This document shows, in pieces, positions 35,476 to 43,311 of a stretch of 64,000 nt of DNA. Location of the stretch: assembly GCF_008386565.1 (NCBI RefSeq), contig NZ_VUKA01000013.1, forward strand, positions 1-64,000. The letters run 5' to 3'. Source of the DNA: Teichococcus oryzae (GTDB lineage: Bacteria; Pseudomonadota; Alphaproteobacteria; Acetobacterales; Acetobacteraceae). Every line of letters begins with the position of its first letter. The first letter of the stretch is position 1. Below the pieces are notes generated by a model. That model was not told the DNA's origin. It saw nothing but the letters and a program-made list of their open reading frames with translations, and searched no databases. A program made the translations under genes and the position numbers.

Positions 35476-36362
35476 TGCTTGAAGCCGCCATGATCTGGAA
35501 CGAGCCTAACAACAAGTCGCACTGGGACCCGGAGCTCGATCCGGATTGGGTGATGTTCGCGGAAACGGCCCGGCTCGCGGGACAGGCGATCCGCGCCGAG
35601 CACGGCTCCCTTCCCCGCGTGCTAGGTGGCATGTCGCCGATCGACCCGGTGTTCATCATGAAGATGCAGCAGCGCGGCGTGCTAGACCAGATGGAAGCGG
35701 TCGCGGTGCATGGCTTCCCGCTCGACTGGAACAACTGGCTGATCCATGAATGGCCGGCGAAGCTGAAGGAGATCCAGGCGGTCACGCACCTGCCGGTCTG
35801 GGTATCGGAGGTCGGCGTGTCCACCTTTGGGGCCGAGGAAGTGCAGCTCTGGGGCCTGAAGCGCACGGCGGAGCTGCTGATCGGCCAGGCGCCGCGCATC
35901 CACTGGTACAGCCTGTACGACCTGCCGTCGCATTGGGAAGCGACCACGCGGCACCGGGAGGCGGAAGGCTCCTCCTATTACCGTCACTTCCACATGGGCC
36001 TGCTGCGCGAGGATGGCACGCCGAAGCTGGCCATGGAGGAGTTCGAGAAGCACACGCCGCATCTCGGCATCTGCCAGTGGTTCCATTACCAGGATCACCG
36101 GCTGGACGATGCCGTGACCTGGCTGAAGCGCCTCGGCGTCACGCATCTGCGCACCGGCCTGTCCTGGGCCGACAGCTTCCGCCCCGACGCGCTCGCCTGG
36201 TTCGACCGGCAGATGGAAGCGCTGCGCGACTTCCAGGTCACCGCCACCTTCTGCTTCACGCCGGAGCATCGCGGCATCGCGCCGCACCACACCAGCCCGC
36301 CGCAGGTGAAGGAGGAATTCGCCGAGTTCTGCGCCAGCATGGTGCGGCGCTACGCCGGCTGA
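35475..36362 (+). CDS. Glycoside hydrolase (beta-xylosidase-like), apparently circularly permuted TIM barrel
   Basis: 295 residues without a signal peptide, so cytoplasmic. The acid/base motif MIWNEPNN lies at the very start (Glu10). HGFPLDWNNW follows, and the likely nucleophile is Glu112 in VWVSEVGVST. The C-terminal third (LKRLGVTHLRTGLSWADSF, FQVTATFCFTPEHRG, HHTSPPQVKEEFAEFC) looks like the first strands of a GH-A barrel, which normally precede the NEP motif. So strand order appears to be 4-8 then 1-3. It could be this family's normal form or a local rearrangement. TGATG overlap couples it to the methyltransferase, and a terminator follows. Confidence 0.75.
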   Translation: MLEAAMIWNEPNNKSHWDPELDPDWVMFAETARLAGQAIRAEHGSLPRVLGGMSPIDPVFIMKMQQRGVLDQMEAVAVHGFPLDWNNWLIHEWPAKLKEIQAVTHLPVWVSEVGVSTFGAEEVQLWGLKRTAELLIGQAPRIHWYSLYDLPSHWEATTRHREAEGSSYYRHFHMGLLREDGTPKLAMEEFEKHTPHLGICQWFHYQDHRLDDAVTWLKRLGVTHLRTGLSWADSFRPDALAWFDRQMEALRDFQVTATFCFTPEHRGIAPHHTSPPQVKEEFAEFCASMVRRYAG

Positions 36363-36397
36363 TCCTTTCAGCCTCGGCGCGACGAGGAGAAGGGGTG

Positions 36398-36430
36398 GGC
36401 CTGGAGGAATTCCTTTTTCCAGGCCTTTTC
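36398..36430 (+). terminator. Probable terminator after the inositol/hydrolase operon
   Basis: GGCCTGGA (36398-36405) pairs with TCCAGGCC (36418-36425) and TTTT follows, 35 nt past the hydrolase stop and just before the convergent Gfo/Idh stop. Confidence 0.65.
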
Positions 36431-36431
36431 C

Positions 36432-37418
36432 TTACCGCCCATAGATGCCGTCCAGCACCCGCGACACATCGGTGATGCGCTCGATCGCCGGGTCGTAACG
36501 CTGCCCCTCGGCGAGGCGGCGCGCCCAATCCGCCGCGGCGCGGCCACCCCATTCATCGGGCGGCGTGGCCAGGGTCTCGCGCGACGTGCCGCGATAGCGC
36601 TCGGCGGTGAAGTCGTAGAAGGAGCCGTCGATGTTGCGCAGCGCCGCGCCGCCCTCGGTGCCGTAGAAGGCGGCCGAGATCATCGCGTCACAGCCGGCCT
36701 GCAACCGCCAGGAGCAGGCAAGGCGCAGTGCCGCACCATCCTGCAGGTCGATGTTCGCAATGGCATAGTCCTCGACGCGGCCTGGTTGCGGGCCCAGCCG
36801 CTCACCGCCCGCGAACAAGGTGCCGGAAACGCGCCCGACCGCCGGAAAATCCAGCGTCCACAGCGCCAGATCCACCAGATGCACGCCGAGATCCATGACG
36901 CAGCCGCCACCCGATTGCGCCGGGTCATAGAACCAGGGCTTGTCCGGTCCATAGGCATTGTGGAACACTAGGTCCACGGCATGGATGCGCCCCAGCTCGC
37001 CGGCCCGCACCAATTCGCGGATGCGCCGCATGCCCTCGGTGAAGCGGTAGGACAGATCCACCGCCAACAGGCGGTCGGCAGCCTTGGCGGCCTCCACCAC
37101 CGCCTGCACCTCCGGTGCCGTGCGGCCGAGCGGCTTCTGGCAGAACACCGCGACGCCGCGCCGCAGGGCCTGGATGGATTGCTCGGCATGCAGGGCGCTG
37201 GGGGTGGCGATCACCAGCCCATCCAGGTCCTGCGCCAGCAGATCGTCCAGCCCATCGGCGTGATAGGCATCGGGGGCCAGCTTCGCGGCTTCTTCCAGCA
37301 TGGCGGGCGTGGGGTCGGCGATGGCGGCGATCTCGGCCAGACCGGTCGCGGCAATGGCCTGCATGCGGTGACGGCCGATCCAGCCAATCCCCAGAAAGCC
37401 GAGGCGTGGACGGCTCAT
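36432..37418 (-). CDS. Gfo/Idh/MocA family oxidoreductase
   Basis: 328 residues. The N-terminal Rossmann fold has LGFLGIGWIGRHRM and LVIATPSALH. The catalytic Lys is in CQKPLG, where most members have EKP. The C-terminal domain has SGGGCVMDLGVHLVDLALW, with the usual Asp/His pair. The family oxidises or epimerises sugars and inositols using NAD(P). In a cluster with inositol-3-phosphate synthase, an inositol or sugar dehydrogenase role is likely. It overlaps the stop of the upstream MDR dehydrogenase by 4 nt. Confidence 0.88.
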   Translation of the reverse strand: MSRPRLGFLGIGWIGRHRMQAIAATGLAEIAAIADPTPAMLEEAAKLAPDAYHADGLDDLLAQDLDGLVIATPSALHAEQSIQALRRGVAVFCQKPLGRTAPEVQAVVEAAKAADRLLAVDLSYRFTEGMRRIRELVRAGELGRIHAVDLVFHNAYGPDKPWFYDPAQSGGGCVMDLGVHLVDLALWTLDFPAVGRVSGTLFAGGERLGPQPGRVEDYAIANIDLQDGAALRLACSWRLQAGCDAMISAAFYGTEGGAALRNIDGSFYDFTAERYRGTSRETLATPPDEWGGRAAADWARRLAEGQRYDPAIERITDVSRVLDGIYGR

Positions 37419-38398
37419 GGCATCGTCACCACGGCCTTGAGGAAGCCTTCCGGCCGATCCCTGGTGGCGTCCAGCGCCTCGCCCAGCCGCTCCAGCGGGA
37501 AATGGTGGGTATAGAGCGGCACCGGGTCCAGCCGCCCTGACATAACCGCTTCCAGGGCATCCCTCATGCCGGACATATAGATTTCGGTATCCCGTTCATG
37601 CGCATTGATCACGTCGATGCCGCGCCAGTTCCACAGCCACATATTGACCTGCCGCGGCCCATCCTGGTGATAGCCGGCGACGATCAGCCGGCCGCGCTCG
37701 GCGGTCAGCTCCCCCGCCAGATCCAGGGGCCATTGCTTGCCCACTGCCTCCACCACCCGTTCGCAGAAGCGGCCGCCGGTGAGGTCCTTGACCCGCTCGA
37801 TGATGGCGCCGTGGTCTTCCATCGGGATGGTCTCGGCGGCGCCCATGCGGCGGGCCAGTTCCAGCGAATAAGGCCGGCGCGAGATCGCGATGACCCGGGC
37901 CCCCACCTCCGTCGCCAGCCGCGTCAGGATGGAGCCCAGGAAGCCAATGCCGATGATGGCGACGGTTTGCCCCGCCCTGATGTCGGCACGGCGGAAGATG
38001 TTCATGGCGCAGCCCAATGGCTCGCCCAGGAAGGGCTGTCCGGCCAGCGCATCCGGCAGGGGGAGCACGTTGCGCGCCTCGGCCAAATCATATTCGGCAT
38101 AGCTGCGGAAGGACAGCGCGGCCACGCGCTGGCCGGGGGCAAGGCCGCTCACCCCTTCTCCCACCGCGTCGATCACGCCCCATCCTTCATGGCCAAGGGC
38201 GCCCGGATCACCGGGGAACTGCATCCAGTCCGGCCCCGCCCAGGGCGTCAGGTTGGAAGCGCAGACACCGCAGCCTTCCAGCCGCAGCCGCACCTGACCG
38301 GGGCCGGGCACGGGGCGGGCCACTTCGCGGATCTGCATCTGGCCGGGGCCTGCCTGCACCGCCGCGCGCATGGTGGAACCGGGCGCCGCCTTCCTCAT
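37415..38398 (-). CDS. MDR-family (zinc-type) alcohol dehydrogenase
   Basis: 327 residues. The N-terminal GroES-like domain contains EGCGVCASNLTPW and GALGHEGWGVI. The Rossmann part has VAIIGIGFLGSILTRLATEVGARVIAISRR and is followed by RDRPEGFLKAVV. The GHE motif and a first Cys are present, but the four-Cys structural-zinc loop is missing, so it is a short MDR enzyme. It probably oxidises a polyol or sugar together with the coupled Gfo/Idh enzyme. ATG 38398 has GGGAG 8 nt upstream; ATG 38371 and longer starts are possible. Confidence 0.85.
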   Translation of the reverse strand: MRKAAPGSTMRAAVQAGPGQMQIREVARPVPGPGQVRLRLEGCGVCASNLTPWAGPDWMQFPGDPGALGHEGWGVIDAVGEGVSGLAPGQRVAALSFRSYAEYDLAEARNVLPLPDALAGQPFLGEPLGCAMNIFRRADIRAGQTVAIIGIGFLGSILTRLATEVGARVIAISRRPYSLELARRMGAAETIPMEDHGAIIERVKDLTGGRFCERVVEAVGKQWPLDLAGELTAERGRLIVAGYHQDGPRQVNMWLWNWRGIDVINAHERDTEIYMSGMRDALEAVMSGRLDPVPLYTHHFPLERLGEALDATRDRPEGFLKAVVTMP

Positions 38399-39114
38399 CG
38401 CCGCATCTCCCGCTGATGGCGGGATGGAAAGGAGAGATGGGAAGGGCATTCGATCCGCAAGGACATACTCCACTTAATCGAGAAGGCGGCCGCCGGCAGG
38501 CCACCCTTCCTGCTTGGAACCGGATCAGGCATCGGAAATAGCCTGGAGTTCCCGGATATGGCTTCCGCCGGAACATGGCCGTGACGGCATGGTTCTGGAA
38601 CGCATTCCAACGGTCCAGCTTGAGCAACGAAGAAGAAGCTGGAGCGAACGCATCACGATTCCGGGAAGTCTCCCGAAACAGGCATGCGCGATGTGGCTGC
38701 CAGCCGGCCGCCTCCTTTGAGGCTATTTCTGCTCGCGGCGCTTTTGCGCGCTGTCCGGCAATTCTTCCAGTTTCCGTTTCACCGCTTCCTCCTCCGGAGT
38801 GAGCGGAACGGGCTGCTCGACCGCCACGCCTTCGGGAACGGCATCGCCAGGATCGGGTGTTTTCTGCACGGCCTTGCTCCAGGGAACCACAACCGGAAGT
38901 GCCCCGGCCGTGATGCGGTTGCATGGCCTTTCGATCCGCCTCCGGCCACCACCTCCGAAAGTGGTACATCTTTGGGTGTGGAACGGGATCATCCGGCCAT
39001 CCATCCGCGGCGTTTTGACAAGCCGAAGGTCCGTCCACTTTCTGCGCCCCTCTCTGTTCGGCATCGCCGCTGGCCTAATGCGCCATTGCTTCTCGCTGAG
39101 GGGGGAACAGCAGC
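38399..39114. other. 716-bp intergenic region before the secretion locus
   Basis: It separates the glycan cluster from the RTX/type I secretion locus. It contains the promoter of the MDR gene and, at the other end, that of the first RTX gene (AGGGGGGAAC just before 39115). One weak minus-strand frame (38723-39064) is listed separately. Otherwise I see nothing. Confidence 0.4.
38723..39064 (-). CDS. Possible small hydrophilic protein (weak)
   Basis: A 113-codon frame whose last 55 residues read like protein: Pro-rich, then a charged helix (LTPEEEAVKRKLEELPDSAQKRREQK). The N-terminal part is compositionally odd, and no convincing start or ribosome-binding site is visible, so the true start may be anywhere upstream of about 38880. 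No family recognised. Confidence 0.25.
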   Translation of the reverse strand: MPNREGRRKWTDLRLVKTPRMDGRMIPFHTQRCTTFGGGGRRRIERPCNRITAGALPVVVPWSKAVQKTPDPGDAVPEGVAVEQPVPLTPEEEAVKRKLEELPDSAQKRREQK

Positions 39115-40593
39115 ATGCCGCATTGGGAAGGCGCTCGGGGCTGGGGCAAGGGCTACAGCGCGCGCGGGCCGGGCCGCGACCTCAAAACCGATCCTGCCTG
39201 GAATGGCGGCGACATCCCCTCCTGGAAATGGCCGCTGGGCGCGTTGCTGACCAAGGCGGAAAAGCAGGATTCGCCCATGGTGGTCAGCCTGGCCACCGGC
39301 GCCGATGCCGCGGGGCAGGACACGCTGGCCGCGCTTGACGTGGCATTGCGGATCATCGACCGCGGTGCCGTCACCCTGGCGATGGGCTCGGCCAAGATGA
39401 CCGCCTCGGCCCTCGCGCCCAATGGCGACACGGCCTTCGCTTCCGCTTATTCCGACCTTTCGGTGGGAAGCGCCGACATCAGCCTCAGCCATACCCGCAC
39501 CACGGCCGGCAGCGGCGTCACGAATGGCAAGGCCTGGTCGACCGAAACCGCCACCACCACCTTCCTCGCCCTTGATATCGATGGGCTGCAGCCATTGTTC
39601 GGCCCCATCAAGCTGAACTTCCAGAGTTCCGGGACTATCAGCAAGCCGCCCTCCATCCAGGGCAATCTGGCGACCTTCTCGGTCGATGCGGAGGTGCATG
39701 GCAGCGATACCTATCTGGATGTCGCCGCCGATGCGGTGACGGTGGAGGACCGCTATTCCTCCACCACCAGCATCGTTCTGGGCGCCGCCGACACCACGCC
39801 GGGGGATTTCCGTTTCGGAAGCCTGTGGAGCGACCGGATCAGCACCGGCGGCGGCGATGACTGGATCTTTGGCCTGACCGGCAACGACACGCTGCAATCG
39901 GGGGCCGGGGCGGACACCGTGTTCGGGGGCTGGGGCGACGACACCATCAGGACCGGCGCCGGTGATGACTGGGCCTTCGGCGGCGAAGGGCGCGACGTGA
40001 TCGAGCTCGGCGACGGCAAGAACCTCGCCTATGGCGGAAACGGCAATGACAGGATCACCGCGGGCAATGGCGCCGATGCTCTGAGCGGCGGCGGAGGCGA
40101 CGATGTGATCGAGGCGGGCGGCGGCAACAACACCCTGCTGCTTGGCACGGTGGGCGGCCCCGCCGACGGGAATGATCGCTACACCGCCGGCAGCGGCGCC
40201 GACTACTATCTGATGGCCGGCCGCTTCGGGCGGGACGTGGTCAGCGGCTTCCGCATCGCGGAAGGCGACCGCGTGGTGGGCTATGATGGCGATTGGGACT
40301 CGGCCACCGGGCTGCGCGCATTGAACGGCAATGGCCTGACGCTCCAGCGCGGTGCCGATGCAAGGGACCTTGTGGTCACGGTGAAGATGGCAGGCGTGGA
40401 TTCGGTGCTGACGCTGGACGACTTCTTCCTGCTCAATGCGGGTTACAATGGCGCGCCGGCGCGGGGCGCCTTCTCCGATGACGCCGCCCTTCCCATCCTG
40501 CAGGCGGCGTTTCTGGACGGCGACACCAACAATGCGGCGGCGGGCCGGATGGACCTGTTCGTCATGGGCGACCTGCTCGGCATGCTGGCCTGA
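39115..40593 (+). CDS. RTX (hemolysin-type calcium-binding repeat) protein 1
   Basis: 492 residues without a signal peptide. The first about 230 residues are Ala/Thr/Ser-rich. From about 240 to 330 there is a block of nonapeptide GGxGxDxUx repeats (GGGDDWIFG, GAGADTVFG, GAGDDWAFG, GNGNDRIT, GGGGDDVIEAGGGN) that binds calcium and folds after export. The C-terminus has VLTLDDFFLL and ends in a hydrophobic MDLFVMGDLLGMLA, plausible as an uncleaved type I secretion signal. GGGGGGAAC lies before ATG 39115. The PrtD/HlyD-type exporter lies 4.5 kb downstream on the same strand. Confidence 0.85.
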   Translation: MPHWEGARGWGKGYSARGPGRDLKTDPAWNGGDIPSWKWPLGALLTKAEKQDSPMVVSLATGADAAGQDTLAALDVALRIIDRGAVTLAMGSAKMTASALAPNGDTAFASAYSDLSVGSADISLSHTRTTAGSGVTNGKAWSTETATTTFLALDIDGLQPLFGPIKLNFQSSGTISKPPSIQGNLATFSVDAEVHGSDTYLDVAADAVTVEDRYSSTTSIVLGAADTTPGDFRFGSLWSDRISTGGGDDWIFGLTGNDTLQSGAGADTVFGGWGDDTIRTGAGDDWAFGGEGRDVIELGDGKNLAYGGNGNDRITAGNGADALSGGGGDDVIEAGGGNNTLLLGTVGGPADGNDRYTAGSGADYYLMAGRFGRDVVSGFRIAEGDRVVGYDGDWDSATGLRALNGNGLTLQRGADARDLVVTVKMAGVDSVLTLDDFFLLNAGYNGAPARGAFSDDAALPILQAAFLDGDTNNAAAGRMDLFVMGDLLGMLA

Positions 40594-40766
40594 CGCCGCG
40601 CTACGCCTTCGGGTCAGCACGGAGCAGGAACGCGGTGCGGGGCTTCCTCCCAGCGGGTGCGCGGCATCCACCAATGATCCGTCGCCCCGCCCCGCCCCGG
40701 GCCGCATCATCCACCTTCGGATAGGCTGCGCCGCCCGTGGCGCGGCAATCCTGCGGGAGAGAAGCG

Positions 40767-41255
40767 ATGGCGAGTATCCGGTTTTCAGCCAGGGCCATGG
40801 ACGGGAACGAAGTGATCCTCGACCTTCAGGGCTCGGGCGAGGCGACGGGGCCGCAGGCCTCCATCAGCACCAAATTGCAGCTCAGGATCAGTTCCGAGGA
40901 TGGCCAGACCGATGCCTCAGGCAGCCTTGAGGTGACGGCCACGGGGATGGGCGAGGTTTCGGCGGAAACCAGCGCGGAAGCGCCCGGCGCGGTGTCGCCG
41001 GAGATCACCACCACGGAGGAAACATCCACCGAGGAAACGCCGCAAGGATTCCTGTTCTCCGAAACCAGCCTGACCGTCTTCGACATCTCTGGTGGAGGAG
41101 AGGCCGAAAGCATGCCAATGCCCATCGACCTCATGATGCTGCCTCTTGGCCCTGCCGAAGAATTCCTGCTTCAACAGGATTCCTTGCCCCTGCCGGACAT
41201 GTTCATGCCCATGCCAGGATTGGCGGCAGCCTTTGCTGCTGGCGAACTGATGTAG
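40767..41255 (+). CDS. Acidic Glu/Thr-rich protein of the secretion locus
   Basis: 162 residues. The middle is a low-complexity Glu/Thr/Ala/Ser stretch (about 55-95, EITTTEETSTEETPQ). The C-terminal half is Met/Leu/Pro-rich (MPMPIDLMMLPLG, LPLPDMFMPMPGL) and ends ELM. There are no Cys and no signal peptide. Start ATG 40767 with GAGAGAAG just upstream. It does not carry the GNL/GDDT tail of the next three proteins. Position between an RTX gene and the type I exporter suggests a secreted or surface protein; function unknown. Confidence 0.6.
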   Translation: MASIRFSARAMDGNEVILDLQGSGEATGPQASISTKLQLRISSEDGQTDASGSLEVTATGMGEVSAETSAEAPGAVSPEITTTEETSTEETPQGFLFSETSLTVFDISGGGEAESMPMPIDLMMLPLGPAEEFLLQQDSLPLPDMFMPMPGLAAAFAAGELM

Positions 41256-41264
41256 CCTGGTGGC

Positions 41265-41303
41265 ATGTCCGGCCCGCGTCACTTTCGTGACCGGGCCGGA
41301 CAT
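41265..41303. repeat. Long near-perfect inverted repeat
   Basis: ATGTCCGGCCCG, a bulged C and GTCAC pair with GTGAC and CGGGCCGGACAT around a TTTC loop (12 bp plus 5 bp). It lies 10 nt after the stop at 41255. It has no T tract, so it is either a strong RNA-end stabiliser/terminator or a protein site. Confidence 0.6.
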
Positions 41304-41437
41304 GTATCACATTGGGCGTAGCAGCCACTTGGCGGATGGGTCCTCTCCCTGGTGGAAGCCCCACCACCAAAGGCGCCGTCTTCACTCCCGCATGATCGGC
41401 CTAACATGCCGCGGCGTGCAACAGGGGGAAAACGGCG

Positions 41438-42133
41438 ATGGCCATCAGAACATCATCCAGGATCAGCCGCAGCGTTTCGGTCAGCACAACATCGAACGAC
41501 TCAACGACAGCGACGACCGACAAAGAGGAAGTCAGCGTCGCCGTGGGTCCCGGCAATACCTCGTCCGGCAGCGATGGCTTGTCTGCGACTATAGGGGGTA
41601 ATGCCACCGCCGTCGGCAATGACACGCTGGCTTCCACTTCGATCACCGCGGAAGCCAGCAGCCAGTCGGGCACCCAGCAAATCTCCGCCAGCGCGGATTT
41701 CTATGCCGCCGCGCAGGGGGAGACGGGATCGGGTGGAACCGCCTACACAACCTCCTTCATCGATTTGGCTGGCGATGCTGATCATGTGGTGACGGTGCAG
41801 CACACATCCGAGCGCAGCAAAAGCACGAACGAGACGACCACCTGGGAGTCGAGCTCCTCCCAAAGCCTTTATGCCGTGGATCTGGGGTCAGACGATGACG
41901 ACGATACCGCCCAGTCCCAGCCGGTCAGTGGCACAGGCACCGCTACGCCTGCTGAGACGGACAACAAAGTACCCTCCTGGGAGGTGGATGAATGGGACGG
42001 CAACCTCGTCTTCTTCGATATCGATGTGGTGGCCATAGGAGATGACACCTATGCGGGGCTGGATCTATCTGCCCTGGCGGTCGACGAACAGCTTTCCGTG
42101 GTGGATGCCCTGGTGACCGTCGGCGTTGGCTGA
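41438..42133 (+). CDS. Ser/Thr-rich acidic protein with the shared GNL-GDDT C-terminal module
   Basis: 231 residues, no Cys and no signal peptide. The N-terminal about 180 residues are Ser/Thr/Gly-rich (MAIRTSSRISRSVSVSTTS..., a DDDDD run near 152). The last about 45 residues, from DGNLVFFDIDVVAIGDDTY to VTVGVG, match the tails of the two short Asp-repeat proteins downstream (GNL, the F-x-x-D-V core, GDDT, L-x-L, LS, final VG). Identical tails on otherwise different proteins suggest a common targeting or secretion signal, probably for the type I exporter nearby. I know no named family for it. Confidence 0.65.
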   Translation: MAIRTSSRISRSVSVSTTSNDSTTATTDKEEVSVAVGPGNTSSGSDGLSATIGGNATAVGNDTLASTSITAEASSQSGTQQISASADFYAAAQGETGSGGTAYTTSFIDLAGDADHVVTVQHTSERSKSTNETTTWESSSSQSLYAVDLGSDDDDDTAQSQPVSGTGTATPAETDNKVPSWEVDEWDGNLVFFDIDVVAIGDDTYAGLDLSALAVDEQLSVVDALVTVGVG

Positions 42134-42350
42134 TGCGTGGCTTTTCTGCGGGCGCGTCCGGCGTAGGGCATGCCTTTCAGATCCGTCCGGTCATCATCCC
42201 TTCGATGAAAGAAGCCCTACCGGCAAGAAAGTCAGAGGCGCATCCACCGATGGAAGTTTCATCCATGTGCGTTCTTCCATGGTGCCGTGCCGTGGCTAAG
42301 TTGATCGATGTCGGCGGCGTGCCGACGCCAATCGACACGAGGAGGCTCCT

Positions 42351-42650
42351 ATGAGCGGTTACGGTGGTGGCCATCACGGCGGCAATGACGACTACGACTT
42401 CGACAAGGACATCAATGTCGATGTCGACATCGACTACAACTTCGACGCTTATGTCGATGTTGACTATAACTCCGATATCGACGTCGACGCCGAGATTTGC
42501 GTCGATGTCGACATCGATGGCAATCTCGCGAACTTCAACGTCGATGTTGAGGCTGTGGGTGACGACACCTTTGCCGAACTGAACCTGGCGGTTCTGACCA
42601 CGGACGATCTGTCCATGATCACCGCGAGCGGCTCCTCCGCCGTCGGCTGA
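42351..42650 (+). CDS. Alternating-Asp repeat protein A
   Basis: 99 residues, about 22 of them Asp. A Gly/His-rich start (MSGYGGGHHGGNDDYDFDKD) is followed by 36 residues of alternating Asp and Val/Ile/Tyr (INVDVDIDYN..., VDVDYNSDIDVDAE, CVDVDID), a pattern giving an amphipathic beta-strand with one acidic face. The tail GNLANFNVDVEAVGDDTF to SSAVG is the shared C-terminal module. ATG 42351 follows ACGAGGAGGC. It is 56% or more like protein B by eye and followed by its own terminator. Calcium binding or ordered beta assembly is inference. No signal peptide. Confidence 0.7.
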   Translation: MSGYGGGHHGGNDDYDFDKDINVDVDIDYNFDAYVDVDYNSDIDVDAEICVDVDIDGNLANFNVDVEAVGDDTFAELNLAVLTTDDLSMITASGSSAVG

Positions 42651-42699
42651 CGGCGCGACTGGGTTGGCCCCACGGACCAGCCCTTGCAGCATGGCGTGG

Positions 42700-42732
42700 A
42701 AGGCCACGGGGAGGGTGCCCCGTGGCCTTTTG
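42700..42732 (+). terminator. Rho-independent terminator after Asp-repeat protein A
   Basis: A 12-bp stem (AAGGCCACGGGG with CCCCGTGGCCTT) with loop AGGGTG and a TTTT end. A near copy follows protein B. Confidence 0.85.
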
Positions 42733-42788
42733 GATAACCCGCTGAACGTCGGCGACACGCCGGCACCAACCAACAAAAGGAAACGTCC

Positions 42789-43073
42789 ATGAGCAGGTAT
42801 GGTGGGAACGACAACTATGACTTCGAAACGGATATCGAGATCGACGTTGACGTCGACCTCGACCTCTATTCCGATGTCGATGTTTATTACAGCTCGGACA
42901 TCAACATCGATGCCAATATCGATGTCGATGTTGATATCAATGGCAACCTCGCGAACTTCAACGTCGATGTAGAGGCCATTGGGGACGACACCTTTGTCGA
43001 GCTGAACCTCGCGGTTCTGACCACGGACAACCTGTCCATGATCACCGCCAGCGGCACCTCTGCCGTCGGTTGA
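42789..43073 (+). CDS. Alternating-Asp repeat protein B
   Basis: 94 residues, a close paralogue of protein A without the Gly/His insertion (MSRYGGNDNYDFETD). The core reads IEIDVDVDLDLYSDVDVYY, then INIDANIDVDVDI. The tail GNLANFNVDVEAIGDDTF to TSAVG differs from that of A at only a few positions. AAAGGAAAC precedes ATG 42789. The strong DNA similarity, extending into the terminator, indicates tandem duplication. Function unknown; see protein A. Confidence 0.7.
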   Translation: MSRYGGNDNYDFETDIEIDVDVDLDLYSDVDVYYSSDINIDANIDVDVDINGNLANFNVDVEAIGDDTFVELNLAVLTTDNLSMITASGTSAVG

Positions 43074-43122
43074 TGGCGCGGCAGGGCATGCCCAGTGGGC
43101 GGGCCTGTGCGGCATGATGCGG

Positions 43123-43156
43123 AAGGCCACGGGCAGGGCGCCCCGTGGCCTTCTTT
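43123..43156 (+). terminator. Rho-independent terminator after Asp-repeat protein B
   Basis: AAGGCCACGGG (43123-43133) pairs with CCCGTGGCCTT (43142-43152), followed by CTTT. It is a copy of the terminator at 42700-42732. Confidence 0.8.
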
Positions 43157-43311
43157 CGTGCGATGGTATGGGGCTCATGCTTCCGCCTTCCGTGCCCCTT
43201 CATCCAAAAGGAGGAGCCTCCTCCCGCGCGGTTGCCCATGCCGGGTAGGCATCCATAACCTCAGCGCCGAAACCGGACTGCGGGACCGGATCAGAAGGGG
43301 AGGTGTCGACC

